A stretch of DNA of 64,000 nt. It comes from Clostridiaceae bacterium (GTDB lineage: Bacteria; Bacillota; Clostridia; Saccharofermentanales; Saccharofermentanaceae). Where the stretch lies: positions 1 to 64,000 of the forward strand of contig JAAYCT010000008.1 in the NCBI GenBank assembly GCA_012729635.1. The letters are read 5' to 3'. How positions within the stretch are numbered: the stretch's first letter is position 1; the number at the start of each line of letters is the position of its first letter. Positions 18,395-25,889 of the stretch are shown piece after piece. The notes beneath the pieces were generated by a model. It saw nothing but the letters and a program-made list of their open reading frames with translations. It ran no database searches and was not told the origin of the DNA. The position numbers and the translations under genes were made by a program.

Positions 18395-19330
18395 TTGCCG
18401 ATCATCACGATATCCAGACAAATGGGAAGTCTCGGAGACGAGATTGCCGAGTCGCTCGCACGTAAATTAGACTGGGAACTGATTACTCGAAGTCATCTGA
18501 TCGACCGATTTTTTGCCGAATTTGCCGACGCTTCACAACGACACATGTTAAATGAGAGCGCGAAGTTTTACCTGACGGAAGTGGAAGGCAAGGGTACATA
18601 CAAAGATCTTCTCGAGCAATCCCTTTATGATTTGGCGGGCATTCAGTCCGCTATACTCGTCGGATTCGGCTCACAGGTCATTTTTGCGGACGACGCCCGT
18701 GCCATCCACGTGCGGGTCATCGCGCCCGAGCGGACGCGCCTGAATCGGATTCGCAAGCAGTTTCATGTAACGGAGGAGGAGGCACGCTCCATCCTCTCTG
18801 TGGCGGACAAGAAGCATAAACGTTTCGTTTCCACGGTGTTCGGAGCTGATTTAACCGACCCGGCGCATTATCATATTACCCTGAATACGGGCATGTTAAG
18901 CGAGGATGAATGCGTCACTTCTCTGGTCGCCCTTCAGCAGGAGCACGAATTGCGATTTCGTATGCGCAGCGAAAATGAGGAATCCGATACTTTGGACCAT
19001 ATGACCGAGCTGTCCGTCTTCCGAAATCCGTCCGAGGCCGAGTTTGCCCGGATTCTGGACATGTACCAAATCGAGTGGAAATATGAGCCAAAAACCTTCC
19101 CCGTCGAATGGGATGCCGAAGGGAACATTACCTTGGCCTTCAGTCCGGATTTCTACCTGCCGAAATTCGACACATACCTGGAGCTGACGACCATGAGCCA
19201 GAGGTATGTCACCGAAAAAAACAGAAAACTGAAGAAGGTGCGCGAGCTCTACCCCGGGATTAACATCCGAATCGTATACAAGAAAGATTTCATCTCGCTG
19301 ATCGAACGGTTCAAATCGTTCGGCAACTAA
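18395..19330 (+). CDS. Cytidylate kinase-like protein fused to a PD-(D/E)XK nuclease-like domain
   Basis: Residues 1 to about 195 match the cytidylate kinase-like (AAK) family, opening MPIITISRQMGSLGDEIAE; the glycine-rich loop is degenerate. Residues about 235-311 look like a nuclease-fold module: FSPDFYLPKFDTYLELTT, then Lys-rich NRKLKKVRELYPG and IRIVYKKDF, with E-x-T where nucleases have E-x-K. The start is TTG 18395 with AAGGGAG seven bases before. hpt follows after 18 bases, so the two are co-transcribed from an extended -10 promoter (TGATATAAT at about 18291-18299). I infer a nucleotide-linked role; the reaction is unknown. Confidence 0.75.
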   Translation: MPIITISRQMGSLGDEIAESLARKLDWELITRSHLIDRFFAEFADASQRHMLNESAKFYLTEVEGKGTYKDLLEQSLYDLAGIQSAILVGFGSQVIFADDARAIHVRVIAPERTRLNRIRKQFHVTEEEARSILSVADKKHKRFVSTVFGADLTDPAHYHITLNTGMLSEDECVTSLVALQQEHELRFRMRSENEESDTLDHMTELSVFRNPSEAEFARILDMYQIEWKYEPKTFPVEWDAEGNITLAFSPDFYLPKFDTYLELTTMSQRYVTEKNRKLKKVRELYPGINIRIVYKKDFISLIERFKSFGN

Positions 19331-19348
19331 GTATCGGGAGAGAAGGCA

Positions 19349-19879
19349 ATGAGCGATCCGTCCATCAAACAGATTATTTATTCTCAGGAAACTCTGCAAA
19401 AAAAGGCTGCGGAGCTTGGGCAAAGAATTTCCGAGGATTATCGCGATAAAGAGTTGGTGCTGATTGCGGTGCTCAAAGGCTCCATGTATTTCTTCGCCGA
19501 TCTTACCCGAGAGATTGACATCCCGATCGGTGTCGATATGATATCCATCGGAAACATCCCCGATACAACCAGTCGTACGGGAATCGTCCGGATTACCAAG
19601 GATTTGGATTTGGATATCACCGGTAAACATGTTTTGGTCATCGAGGATATTATCCGAACCGGGCTTACGACCGCCTATCTGATTCAGAGCCTTGAGGCCC
19701 GAAAACCGATTGATGTGAAAGTTTGTACTCTTCTATACAATCCGGATCGTTTATTGATTAACGTTCCGATTGCGTATTACGGATTTGAAGTCAGCCGCTC
19801 CTGGCTCGTCGGGTATGGAATGGACATCGACGAAAAATGGCGGAATCTGCCGTACATCGGCGAACTGGATCATCCGTAA
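19349..19879 (+). CDS. hpt: Hypoxanthine phosphoribosyltransferase
   Basis: Purine salvage enzyme that joins hypoxanthine or guanine to PRPP in the cytoplasm. The PRPP loop is VLVIEDIIRTGLT, with Glu99 and Asp100, and the length of 176 residues is normal. The segment LIAVLKGSMYFFADL is the usual early signature. The ATG is preceded by GGGAGAGAAGG. It is the second gene of a two-gene operon and is followed by a strong terminator. Confidence 0.95.
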   Translation: MSDPSIKQIIYSQETLQKKAAELGQRISEDYRDKELVLIAVLKGSMYFFADLTREIDIPIGVDMISIGNIPDTTSRTGIVRITKDLDLDITGKHVLVIEDIIRTGLTTAYLIQSLEARKPIDVKVCTLLYNPDRLLINVPIAYYGFEVSRSWLVGYGMDIDEKWRNLPYIGELDHP

Positions 19880-19938
19880 TTGATAGTTATTGTGGATATA
19901 TGACCGGCGTTTACGTGATTCATTCTCTTCGAAAACAG

Positions 19939-19975
19939 GAAGCACCCGCCGGATAACGGCGGGTGCTTCTATTTC
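19939..19975 (+). terminator. Strong terminator after hpt (probably bidirectional)
   Basis: A perfect 13-bp GC-rich stem (19939-19951 with 19957-19969) and a five-base loop. On the plus strand it is followed by TATTTCC; on the minus strand by CTGTTTTC. It can stop hpt transcription and also any read-through of the convergent RNA gene. Confidence 0.9.
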
Positions 19976-19991
19976 CGGTCCCGTTAAGGGA

Positions 19992-20430
19992 CAAAAAGGG
20001 GCTCCAGCGAACCTATTCGATACTTCCGACTGTTTCCGGTTGCCCTTTATTATCTGCGAATCTCAATAGCCTGACGAATGAACCGTATCTTCGCGGACTT
20101 ACTTGGTTCGAACTAATGCCCTCGCCGTTCCATCCTTCTGATTCCGAACCTACTCGGTGCCGGCTTTCACCTTTGCCTTTCAATCCTTCCGACCCCCCGG
20201 ACATCGCGACTCGGCTTCCACCTACTCGTTCCTTCCGTAAGATCTTGACTCATTGCGCCCATGCCCGCGACTTGTGTCCGCCTTCGCGTACCGTCAATCG
20301 CTATTCGCTTTCCACTTCCCAACGCTCCTACTCGCTACCTTGATATGATCTCCGATACGAATGATCATTGCGTCCGGTGTGGCGGCACTCCTTCAAGGAA
20401 TCGGTGTTCTCTAGTATTCCCTGGAGCTTG
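19992..20430 (-). ncRNA. Large structured non-coding RNA of unrecognised class, about 437 nt
   Basis: A transcription unit without a credible protein. It has its own promoter (20463-20436) and terminator (20013-19993). The 5' end GCUCCAG (20427-20421) can pair with CUGGAGC near the 3' end (20007-20001). Next to it GGAAU (20420-20416) pairs with AUUCC (20401-20397). AUGAUC (20368-20363) pairs with GAUCAU (20350-20345), and GGUUCG (20150-20145) with CGAACC (20110-20105). CGGACA (20280-20275) could pair with UGUCCG (20203-20198). CGAGUAGG occurs three times. The strand is rich in GGAAG/GAAAG purine motifs, as in junctions of large folded RNAs. It lacks the RNase P GAGGAAAGUCC core, a tmRNA CCA end and SRP helix 8. 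Large Firmicute RNA classes such as ROOL remain possible. Confidence 0.7.
19993..20013 (-). terminator. Intrinsic terminator of the non-coding RNA
   Basis: On the minus strand GGUUC (20013-20009) and GAGCC (20004-20000) form a 5-bp hairpin with loop GCUG, then CC and five U (19997-19993). The hairpin uses the same bases as the 3' half of the helix that joins both RNA ends, so the two structures exclude each other. Confidence 0.65.
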
Positions 20431-20435
20431 TTTTA

Positions 20436-20463
20436 ATTATAGCATGGACACGCATCCTGTCAA
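20436..20463 (-). promoter_or_regulatory. Strong extended -10 promoter of the non-coding RNA
   Basis: On the minus strand a perfect TTGACA (20463-20458), a 16-bp spacer and a perfect TATAAT (20441-20436) preceded by TGC. Transcription should start near 20429, right before the pairing 5' end. Confidence 0.8.
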
Positions 20464-20604
20464 GGCTTTTTCACAACAATCGGCGTTTTTCATCTTTGAT
20501 TTTTGTGCATTATAAACATAAAATCGCCAAATGCCTATGGGTCAAGGCTTTCGCCAGTTTAGACGTTGAGAGCAAAACGTTACGGAAAAAATTTGTTTAC
20601 GAAT
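20464..20604. other. Spacer between divergent RNA promoter and yjbQ promoter
   Basis: An A+T-rich stretch with no supported gene. A frame from 20496 to 20678 exists but starts at a TTG with no ribosome site and overlaps the yjbQ start. Confidence 0.5.
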
Positions 20605-20633
20605 TCGACATTGATTCTCAAATGCACTATGAT
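20605..20633 (+). promoter_or_regulatory. Promoter of yjbQ
   Basis: TCGACA (20605-20610), a 17-bp spacer and TATGAT (20628-20633), 41 bases before the ATG. Confidence 0.5.
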
Positions 20634-20674
20634 GTTTTTGCGCTTGAATCTGTCGAAAAGGAGTTGATATCTTC

Positions 20675-21091
20675 ATGAAATCATATCGAAAGGAACTGCA
20701 TTTTATGATTCCTTCGCGACGCGGGATCATAAATATCACCCCCAAAGTGCGGGAGGCAATCCGTGAAAGCGGAATTCGCGAAGGCTTGGTCCTTGTAAAT
20801 CCGATGCACATCACCGCGTCCGTATTCATCAATGACGATGAGAGCGGACTACATCGGGATTACGAGCTCTGGCTTGAAAAGCTGGCTCCCGAAAAACCGT
20901 ACGAGCAATATCATCACAACGGTTACGAAGACAATGCGGACGCGCACCTGAAGCGAACGATCATGGGCCGTGAGGTTGTTGCGGCAATCACGAACGGAGA
21001 TCTGGATTTCGGGACATGGGAACAGATTTTTTACTTTGAGTTTGACGGAAAACGCGATAAACGCGTTTTGATCAAGATCATCGGCGAGTGA
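20675..21091 (+). CDS. YjbQ family protein (UPF0047, secondary thiamine-phosphate synthase type)
   Basis: A 138-residue cytoplasmic protein of the UPF0047/YjbQ family. The conserved pieces are [28 protein letters not shown] and [19 protein letters not shown]. coli YjbQ has weak thiamin-phosphate synthase activity, which is the basis of the common name; the physiological role is uncertain. AAGGAG precedes the ATG by about 11 bases. Single gene with its own promoter. Confidence 0.92.
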   Translation: MKSYRKELHFMIPSRRGIINITPKVREAIRESGIREGLVLVNPMHITASVFINDDESGLHRDYELWLEKLAPEKPYEQYHHNGYEDNADAHLKRTIMGREVVAAITNGDLDFGTWEQIFYFEFDGKRDKRVLIKIIGE

Positions 21092-21139
21092 TTCGGATTA
21101 TATTTTTTCGGTTCGGCCTGTTGAAGCGGAATTCGTTTA

Positions 21140-22369
21140 CTATTCTCGCATCGCACGGATATCTCCTCCGCTGATCTCCTGAAACAGCGATATCCCGAAA
21201 ACGGGAGCAATCGCGTACACATGGTCAAAAATATCCGCCTGAACACCCTCGTACTCCTCCCAATCGGTTTTTGCGGAAAAGGCATAGATTTCGATCGGGA
21301 TTCCCCGGCTGTCATACGAAAGTTGCCGCACAAGAACCATCATGTCCTGTCGAATATCCGGGTGATGGAACAGGTATCGGTGAAGATACTCGCGAAAAAC
21401 GCCGATATTCGTCAGATGCAAAGCGTTGGCCGCTTCTGAGTCGGGTTTATCTCCTTCGACCGGTTCTCGTCCCGCATCCCGCTTTTCGCGAATATAGGAC
21501 TCAAGAAAACGAATTTTCGAAAATTTATCCAACATCCGCTCACTGCAGAACCGGACGCTGTTTACATCGACATGGACGGATCGCTTGATTCGCCGCCCGC
21601 CGGTTTGGCTGACTTTTCTCCAGTTTTTAAATGTGGTTGTAATCAGGGTGTACGCGGGTATGGTGCTGGTCGTATTATCAAAATTATCGATTTTCACGGA
21701 GATCAGGTTGATGTCGGTCACGGTTCCGTCCACGTTGTGCCCGGGCACCTCAATCCAATCCCCGATTCGAACCATATCGTCGGACGTCAGCTGAATGCCG
21801 GCAATCAATCCGAGAAGCGTGTCCTTGAAGACAAAGGAGAGAACCGCCGCAATCGCGCCGAATCCGGACAGTAAGACCAGAGGACTTTGTCCGATCCATG
21901 ACGCAATGATCACGATACCGAGCACGACGATTACAATGATTTCGACCACCTGCAAAATGGCTTTGATCGGACGACGCTTGGCGATTTCGTTTCTTCGGTA
22001 TAAATCATCGACGATGTCCAGGACCGAATCGACGACCAAGACAAGAATGATGACGGTATATACGGTTACCGCCTTGATGATATAGGGTTCGGCGGAACCG
22101 AAACCATGCGCACTGATTTGAATAATCAAGGGCGTAATCAAGTGCATCGTTCTGGGAATGAGTTTTCTTCGCTTGATGATTTCCGCGACGGTGCTTTTCC
22201 GTACCGCGGGGATTCGGTAGAAAACGGCGTCAGCCAATCGTTTGGCAATAAAAAAAACCGCGAAGCAAAGAAAAATGACAAATGCGGCTCGCAACGAATA
22301 GGTCAGTATCTGCGCGAAAAGCCCGGTCAGTCCGAGCTTTTCAATCAGTCGGTCAATCAGTGAAAACAT
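21140..22369 (-). CDS. MscS-family mechanosensitive channel (YbdG-like)
   Basis: A 409-residue membrane channel. Five hydrophobic helices occupy about residues 15-195; the pore-lining helix and beta domain follow with GFGAIAAVLSFVFKDTLLGL and DMVRIGDWIEVPGHNVDGTV. The length and the cytoplasmic insertion around NALHLTNIGVFREYL point to the YbdG/MscM-type miniconductance branch. It should release ions under osmotic downshock. GAGG lies seven bases before ATG 22369. It stands alone and converges on yjbQ. Confidence 0.9.
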   Translation of the reverse strand: MFSLIDRLIEKLGLTGLFAQILTYSLRAAFVIFLCFAVFFIAKRLADAVFYRIPAVRKSTVAEIIKRRKLIPRTMHLITPLIIQISAHGFGSAEPYIIKAVTVYTVIILVLVVDSVLDIVDDLYRRNEIAKRRPIKAILQVVEIIVIVVLGIVIIASWIGQSPLVLLSGFGAIAAVLSFVFKDTLLGLIAGIQLTSDDMVRIGDWIEVPGHNVDGTVTDINLISVKIDNFDNTTSTIPAYTLITTTFKNWRKVSQTGGRRIKRSVHVDVNSVRFCSERMLDKFSKIRFLESYIREKRDAGREPVEGDKPDSEAANALHLTNIGVFREYLHRYLFHHPDIRQDMMVLVRQLSYDSRGIPIEIYAFSAKTDWEEYEGVQADIFDHVYAIAPVFGISLFQEISGGDIRAMRE

Positions 22370-22674
22370 TTCTTTTCCTCGGTATTCCTCATCCCATTGA
22401 TTCTCCCGGGGCTTTTCTTTAATCTTTTTCCCCTATGATGATACTATAACATAAGCCTCACCGTATTTTTCGTGAAGTCAATTCACCGGACGAAGGAATA
22501 GATAAACGAATCCGGATTCGTTCAAATTTATTCAAAATTATTTAATGGTTTCAGGTTTCCTCAATTTCATCCGAGTGATACAATGGTTGGGATTGACTCG
22601 CCGGTTATTCGCGAATAACGCCCGAATTTCGGTTCGATTTTCGCGGATGTCCACGGCGTATTGCGGAGGAAAAA
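22370..22674. other. Divergent intergenic region between MscS and the ABC operon
   Basis: No gene is visible in these 305 bases. A TACAAT at 22579-22584 could be the -10 box of the ABC operon, with a poor -35 region. A 16-bp perfect palindrome follows at 22604. The MscS side contains TATAGT-like -10 candidates near 22442-22452 but no convincing promoter. Confidence 0.5.
22604..22619. promoter_or_regulatory. 16-bp perfect palindrome, possible operator
   Basis: GTTATTCGCGAATAAC reads the same on both strands. It lies 55 bases before the first gene of the ABC exporter operon and just after a possible -10 box (22579-22584), a position suited to a repressor. No regulator gene is present in the operon. 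Confidence 0.5.
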
Positions 22675-23370
22675 ATGAATAAAATACTTCGACTGACGAA
22701 CCGCGGCCTGATCGTATTCGTCCTTTTACTCGCAGGCGTTCTCATCTACCTGTTTGTTCAGGATCAGGCGGACCGAAGGCTTGAATCCGAATTTCAGGCG
22801 ATGACGGCGAGTTTTCTCGCGGACACAAGGTCGGCCCCTGTTATTCCGGAAGATAAGCGACCGTCGATTTCTTTGATGCCGACGAGTGATGATTACTACG
22901 ACGCCCATAATGAAGGGATAATGCACGAAGTATATGAAGAGTCGGATTACGGATACGACACCGCAGTGGAATATTCCGGCACTCTGGCAAACGAGATATT
23001 GGATGAATACTATTCCCAAAACCGTGAAACACTTGATCGTTATTTTTCATCGCAATGGATTGCACGGACATATGCGTTGAACCACCTGATTCAATCTTAC
23101 TATCAACAGATATTCAACGGTCGATACATAACGGAGACAAATCCCGAGATTATCCGATTCGGCAAGTTTTCCGTTTATAAAGATGAGGCTTCTCTTGCCT
23201 TTAAAACGCGCGACAATATCAAGTATACGGATATGTACGGCGAAAGCGGAGAATCTTCCGGCAATTTTGATGAGCAGATTTTTTTCTTCCGGGAAGGAGA
23301 TCGTTGGATTATCTCCCGGTACGATACCTATCGATTATCTTACGATTTGACTTATACATTCAACGGATAA
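22675..23370 (+). CDS. Membrane-anchored protein of the ABC exporter operon
   Basis: A 231-residue protein with one N-terminal membrane anchor (about residues 13-30, LIVFVLLLAGVLIYLFV) and a soluble, Tyr- and Asp-rich outer domain. I recognise no family. The late part (IIRFGKFSVYKDEASLAF ... DRWIISRYDTYRL) resembles small beta-rich domains in which an external substrate or lipid is sensed, but this is only a guess. GGAGG sits five bases before the ATG. It lies 10 bases before the ATP-binding subunit gene, so it is probably an accessory part of the transporter. Confidence 0.7.
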   Translation: MNKILRLTNRGLIVFVLLLAGVLIYLFVQDQADRRLESEFQAMTASFLADTRSAPVIPEDKRPSISLMPTSDDYYDAHNEGIMHEVYEESDYGYDTAVEYSGTLANEILDEYYSQNRETLDRYFSSQWIARTYALNHLIQSYYQQIFNGRYITETNPEIIRFGKFSVYKDEASLAFKTRDNIKYTDMYGESGESSGNFDEQIFFFREGDRWIISRYDTYRLSYDLTYTFNG

Positions 23371-23380
23371 GGAGCGTACT

Positions 23381-24310
23381 ATGAGTGAAGAAAAGGTAGC
23401 GATGCGTATACAAAACGCAACGAAAGCTTTCGGGAAAAACATTGCGGTGAACCATGTCTCCTTTGACCTTCATGCGGGAGAGGTTTTCGGATTCCTCGGA
23501 CCGAACGGAGCAGGCAAATCCACTTTGATCAAAATGATCATGGGCTTTCTTTCCATGGACGAGGGATCGATTGAAATCAACGGTTTTGACCGGAAAAAGG
23601 AATATGAGCGCGCAATGTCCGGGCTGGGCGGTATCGTTGAGAATCCCGAAATGTACCGTGACTTCAGCGGGATTACCAACCTTACCATGTACGCCCGCAT
23701 TCATGAAAACGTGCCCCGCGAGAGAATTGACGAAGTGATTCGTACGGTCGGCATGCAGGATCGGGCAAAAGACAAAGTCAAGAAGTACTCCTTAGGTATG
23801 AAACAACGAATCGGATTGGCGCAGGCGATCGTTCACAAGCCGGCGGTCCTGGTTTTGGATGAACCGACCAACGGACTGGATCCGGTCGGAATCAAGGACC
23901 TTCGGGACATCCTTCGAAAACTGGCTCATGAGCAAGGCGTCGCCGTTATGGTATCCAGTCACATCTTGTCCGAAATGCAAATGATGTGTGACCGGGTCGG
24001 GATCATCAACAAAGGAAGACTTTTGGACATCAAACTCGTCGATGAACTCAAATCGTTGGCCGTCGGGCAATATAAATTTGTCGTTTCATCGCCGAAAACG
24101 GCGATCGAATCCCTCGGTTCCGCTTTCGACGGAAAAATTTCCGACGTTACGGAAGAATCGTTCGGTATCTGCGCGGAAAAAACAGAAGTTCCCGGGATAA
24201 TAAGAACACTTACGGCCTCGGGGGTCGATATTTTTGCCGTCAGCCGTACGGAAGGCACGTTGGAAGACGCATATATGCAGATTACGGGAGGAGGGATTAC
24301 CGTTGCGTAA
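23381..24310 (+). CDS. ABC transporter ATP-binding protein
   Basis: The ATPase of an ABC-2 type exporter, on the inner face of the membrane. Walker A is GPNGAGKST (about residues 40-48), the signature is YSLGMKQR, Walker B is VLVLDEPTNGLD, and the H-loop is SSHILSEM. The C-terminal 90 residues form the accessory domain typical of drug, bacitracin or lantibiotic exporters. AAGGAG precedes the ATG. It overlaps the permease gene by eight bases, showing coupled translation. Confidence 0.95.
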   Translation: MSEEKVAMRIQNATKAFGKNIAVNHVSFDLHAGEVFGFLGPNGAGKSTLIKMIMGFLSMDEGSIEINGFDRKKEYERAMSGLGGIVENPEMYRDFSGITNLTMYARIHENVPRERIDEVIRTVGMQDRAKDKVKKYSLGMKQRIGLAQAIVHKPAVLVLDEPTNGLDPVGIKDLRDILRKLAHEQGVAVMVSSHILSEMQMMCDRVGIINKGRLLDIKLVDELKSLAVGQYKFVVSSPKTAIESLGSAFDGKISDVTEESFGICAEKTEVPGIIRTLTASGVDIFAVSRTEGTLEDAYMQITGGGITVA

Positions 24311-25883
24311 AATTTTCCTTTTATACATAAACGAGATGACAAAGATACTTCGTAAGGTCAGCACTTTGGTTTTGTTATGCGTTCTTATACTCGGATGCGT
24401 TTTCATCCCTGTGATCATTCGTGTGTCTGATTATTTTATCGGCATTACGGGGGATGAATACATGACGTCTGCGGAAGATGATCGGAATATTGTCGTCGCT
24501 CAAATCAAGCGCATCGAGACAGAACTTGAAAATATCGGTACCGACGGGAGTCCCAATCAAAGACGAATCGAACTGTTGGACAGTAAAGCCGAATCCGAAT
24601 TTGAGCTTGAACGGTTGAATTTATTGATTGCGTCGGGCTATACCGACCAAACCGTGGTGAATTTTGTGGTGGAAGCGATCGGAACACTGCCTCAATACCG
24701 CAGAACGATCCGTGAACTTGAAAAAATTCCTTCCGATCTTCGCTCCGTCGAACAGGATGAATACTTATCCTTCTGTAAGGAAAGTATTGATCGGATCTAT
24801 GCTTTTCCTCAAAACCACGATTTTGAATCATTTGTTTCCATGCACAAGGAAAAGCTCCGGTATGATTTGAGTTCCATACAGGGTGATCGTGACCGGTTAT
24901 TTGAGGTTTTATCTTCAAAAATGGATTTGATGTACAAAGCCGATCCCAGCGGCGGGACCGACGGCACAGTGGATTACGGGCATTTACGCGAATCGCTCGA
25001 TTATGTTACAGAGTTGAAGGATTCTTTGGATTCCGGTTACTCCTATGTATACGATTTTTCCGGCGAGAGACTTGTTCCCCTTTCTCCGAAAGAGCAAAAA
25101 AATCTTTCCGATCAGATCGCGATTGAAGAGCACAAGGTAATATCCGGTGTTTTTGTAAACAAGGATAATTCGGTCATGGCCGGTTTGTCCAACTTTTTTT
25201 CCGTTTCGTTCGGAAAATTTATCATCGCCGTGATGATTATTGTTCTTGCCGGAAGCGCGGTCTCTCAGGAAATAGCAACCGGGTCGATCAAATCATTGAT
25301 CATTGCGCCGGTTCGACGGTGGAAAATATTCACGGCAAAAATTCTTTCTCTTCTCTCGATTATGGTCGGATCACTGCTCATTCTTTCGTTTCTATACCGG
25401 CTGATGTCCCTTGTCGTGTTCGGTCCGGACAGTATGGGAGACTATATGTACATAAATAACGGAAACGTCGCCACCCTTCCTTACTTTGTGTATTCTTTCC
25501 TTTCCGTTCTGATCGGAAGCGTCGATCTGTTTGTTTTCCTCCTGTTCGCTTTCATGCTATCCACGGTGCTCCGGAACACGGCATTATCCGTTGCTTTGTC
25601 GCTCGCGTCGTATCTGTTCACCGGCAATATCGCGCAACTGTTTGCCTTGCTCGGTATTCGAAAAAGATGGATGGATTTCGTGCCGTTTTTGAATTTTGAT
25701 TTGCACTCCGACTTGTTTCCTTTTGCCGACAACATGCTTCCGGATATGATTCGGCAAATGCAGATGGCTACGACAGCTTCTTATCGTCCGGGGCTGTTGT
25801 TTTCTTCGGTGTATCTGCTCGTATTAATCTCTTGTCTTTTGTATATTTCCTTTGATTCATTTACCCGAAGAGATATTAAATAA
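24303..25883 (+). CDS. ABC-2 type transporter permease
   Basis: A 526-residue membrane partner of the preceding ATPase. One helix near the N-terminus (about residues 18-38) is followed by a large external domain rich in charged residues up to about 295, then five or six helices. The sequence GSAVSQEIATGSIKSLII is the usual coupling motif of ABC-2 permeases. The start is TTG 24303, with GAGGG seven bases upstream; a longer frame from 24234 runs inside the ATPase gene. The substrate is unknown. Confidence 0.88.
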   Translation: MRKIFLLYINEMTKILRKVSTLVLLCVLILGCVFIPVIIRVSDYFIGITGDEYMTSAEDDRNIVVAQIKRIETELENIGTDGSPNQRRIELLDSKAESEFELERLNLLIASGYTDQTVVNFVVEAIGTLPQYRRTIRELEKIPSDLRSVEQDEYLSFCKESIDRIYAFPQNHDFESFVSMHKEKLRYDLSSIQGDRDRLFEVLSSKMDLMYKADPSGGTDGTVDYGHLRESLDYVTELKDSLDSGYSYVYDFSGERLVPLSPKEQKNLSDQIAIEEHKVISGVFVNKDNSVMAGLSNFFSVSFGKFIIAVMIIVLAGSAVSQEIATGSIKSLIIAPVRRWKIFTAKILSLLSIMVGSLLILSFLYRLMSLVVFGPDSMGDYMYINNGNVATLPYFVYSFLSVLIGSVDLFVFLLFAFMLSTVLRNTALSVALSLASYLFTGNIAQLFALLGIRKRWMDFVPFLNFDLHSDLFPFADNMLPDMIRQMQMATTASYRPGLLFSSVYLLVLISCLLYISFDSFTRRDIK

Positions 25884-25889
25884 ACATTT

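Noticed and set aside
19963-20343. 126-residue plus-strand reading frame across the RNA gene
   Set aside because: It starts inside the hpt terminator, has no ribosome site, and its product is low-complexity Ser/Pro/Arg text typical of an antisense frame of a purine-rich RNA.
19992-20430. RNase P RNA, tmRNA or SRP RNA
   Set aside because: The RNase P core GAGGAAAGUCC, the tmRNA tRNA-like end with CCA and the SRP helix-8 motif were looked for and not found.
20496-20678. 60-residue frame before yjbQ
   Set aside because: It begins with TTG without a ribosome site and overlaps both the yjbQ promoter and start codon.
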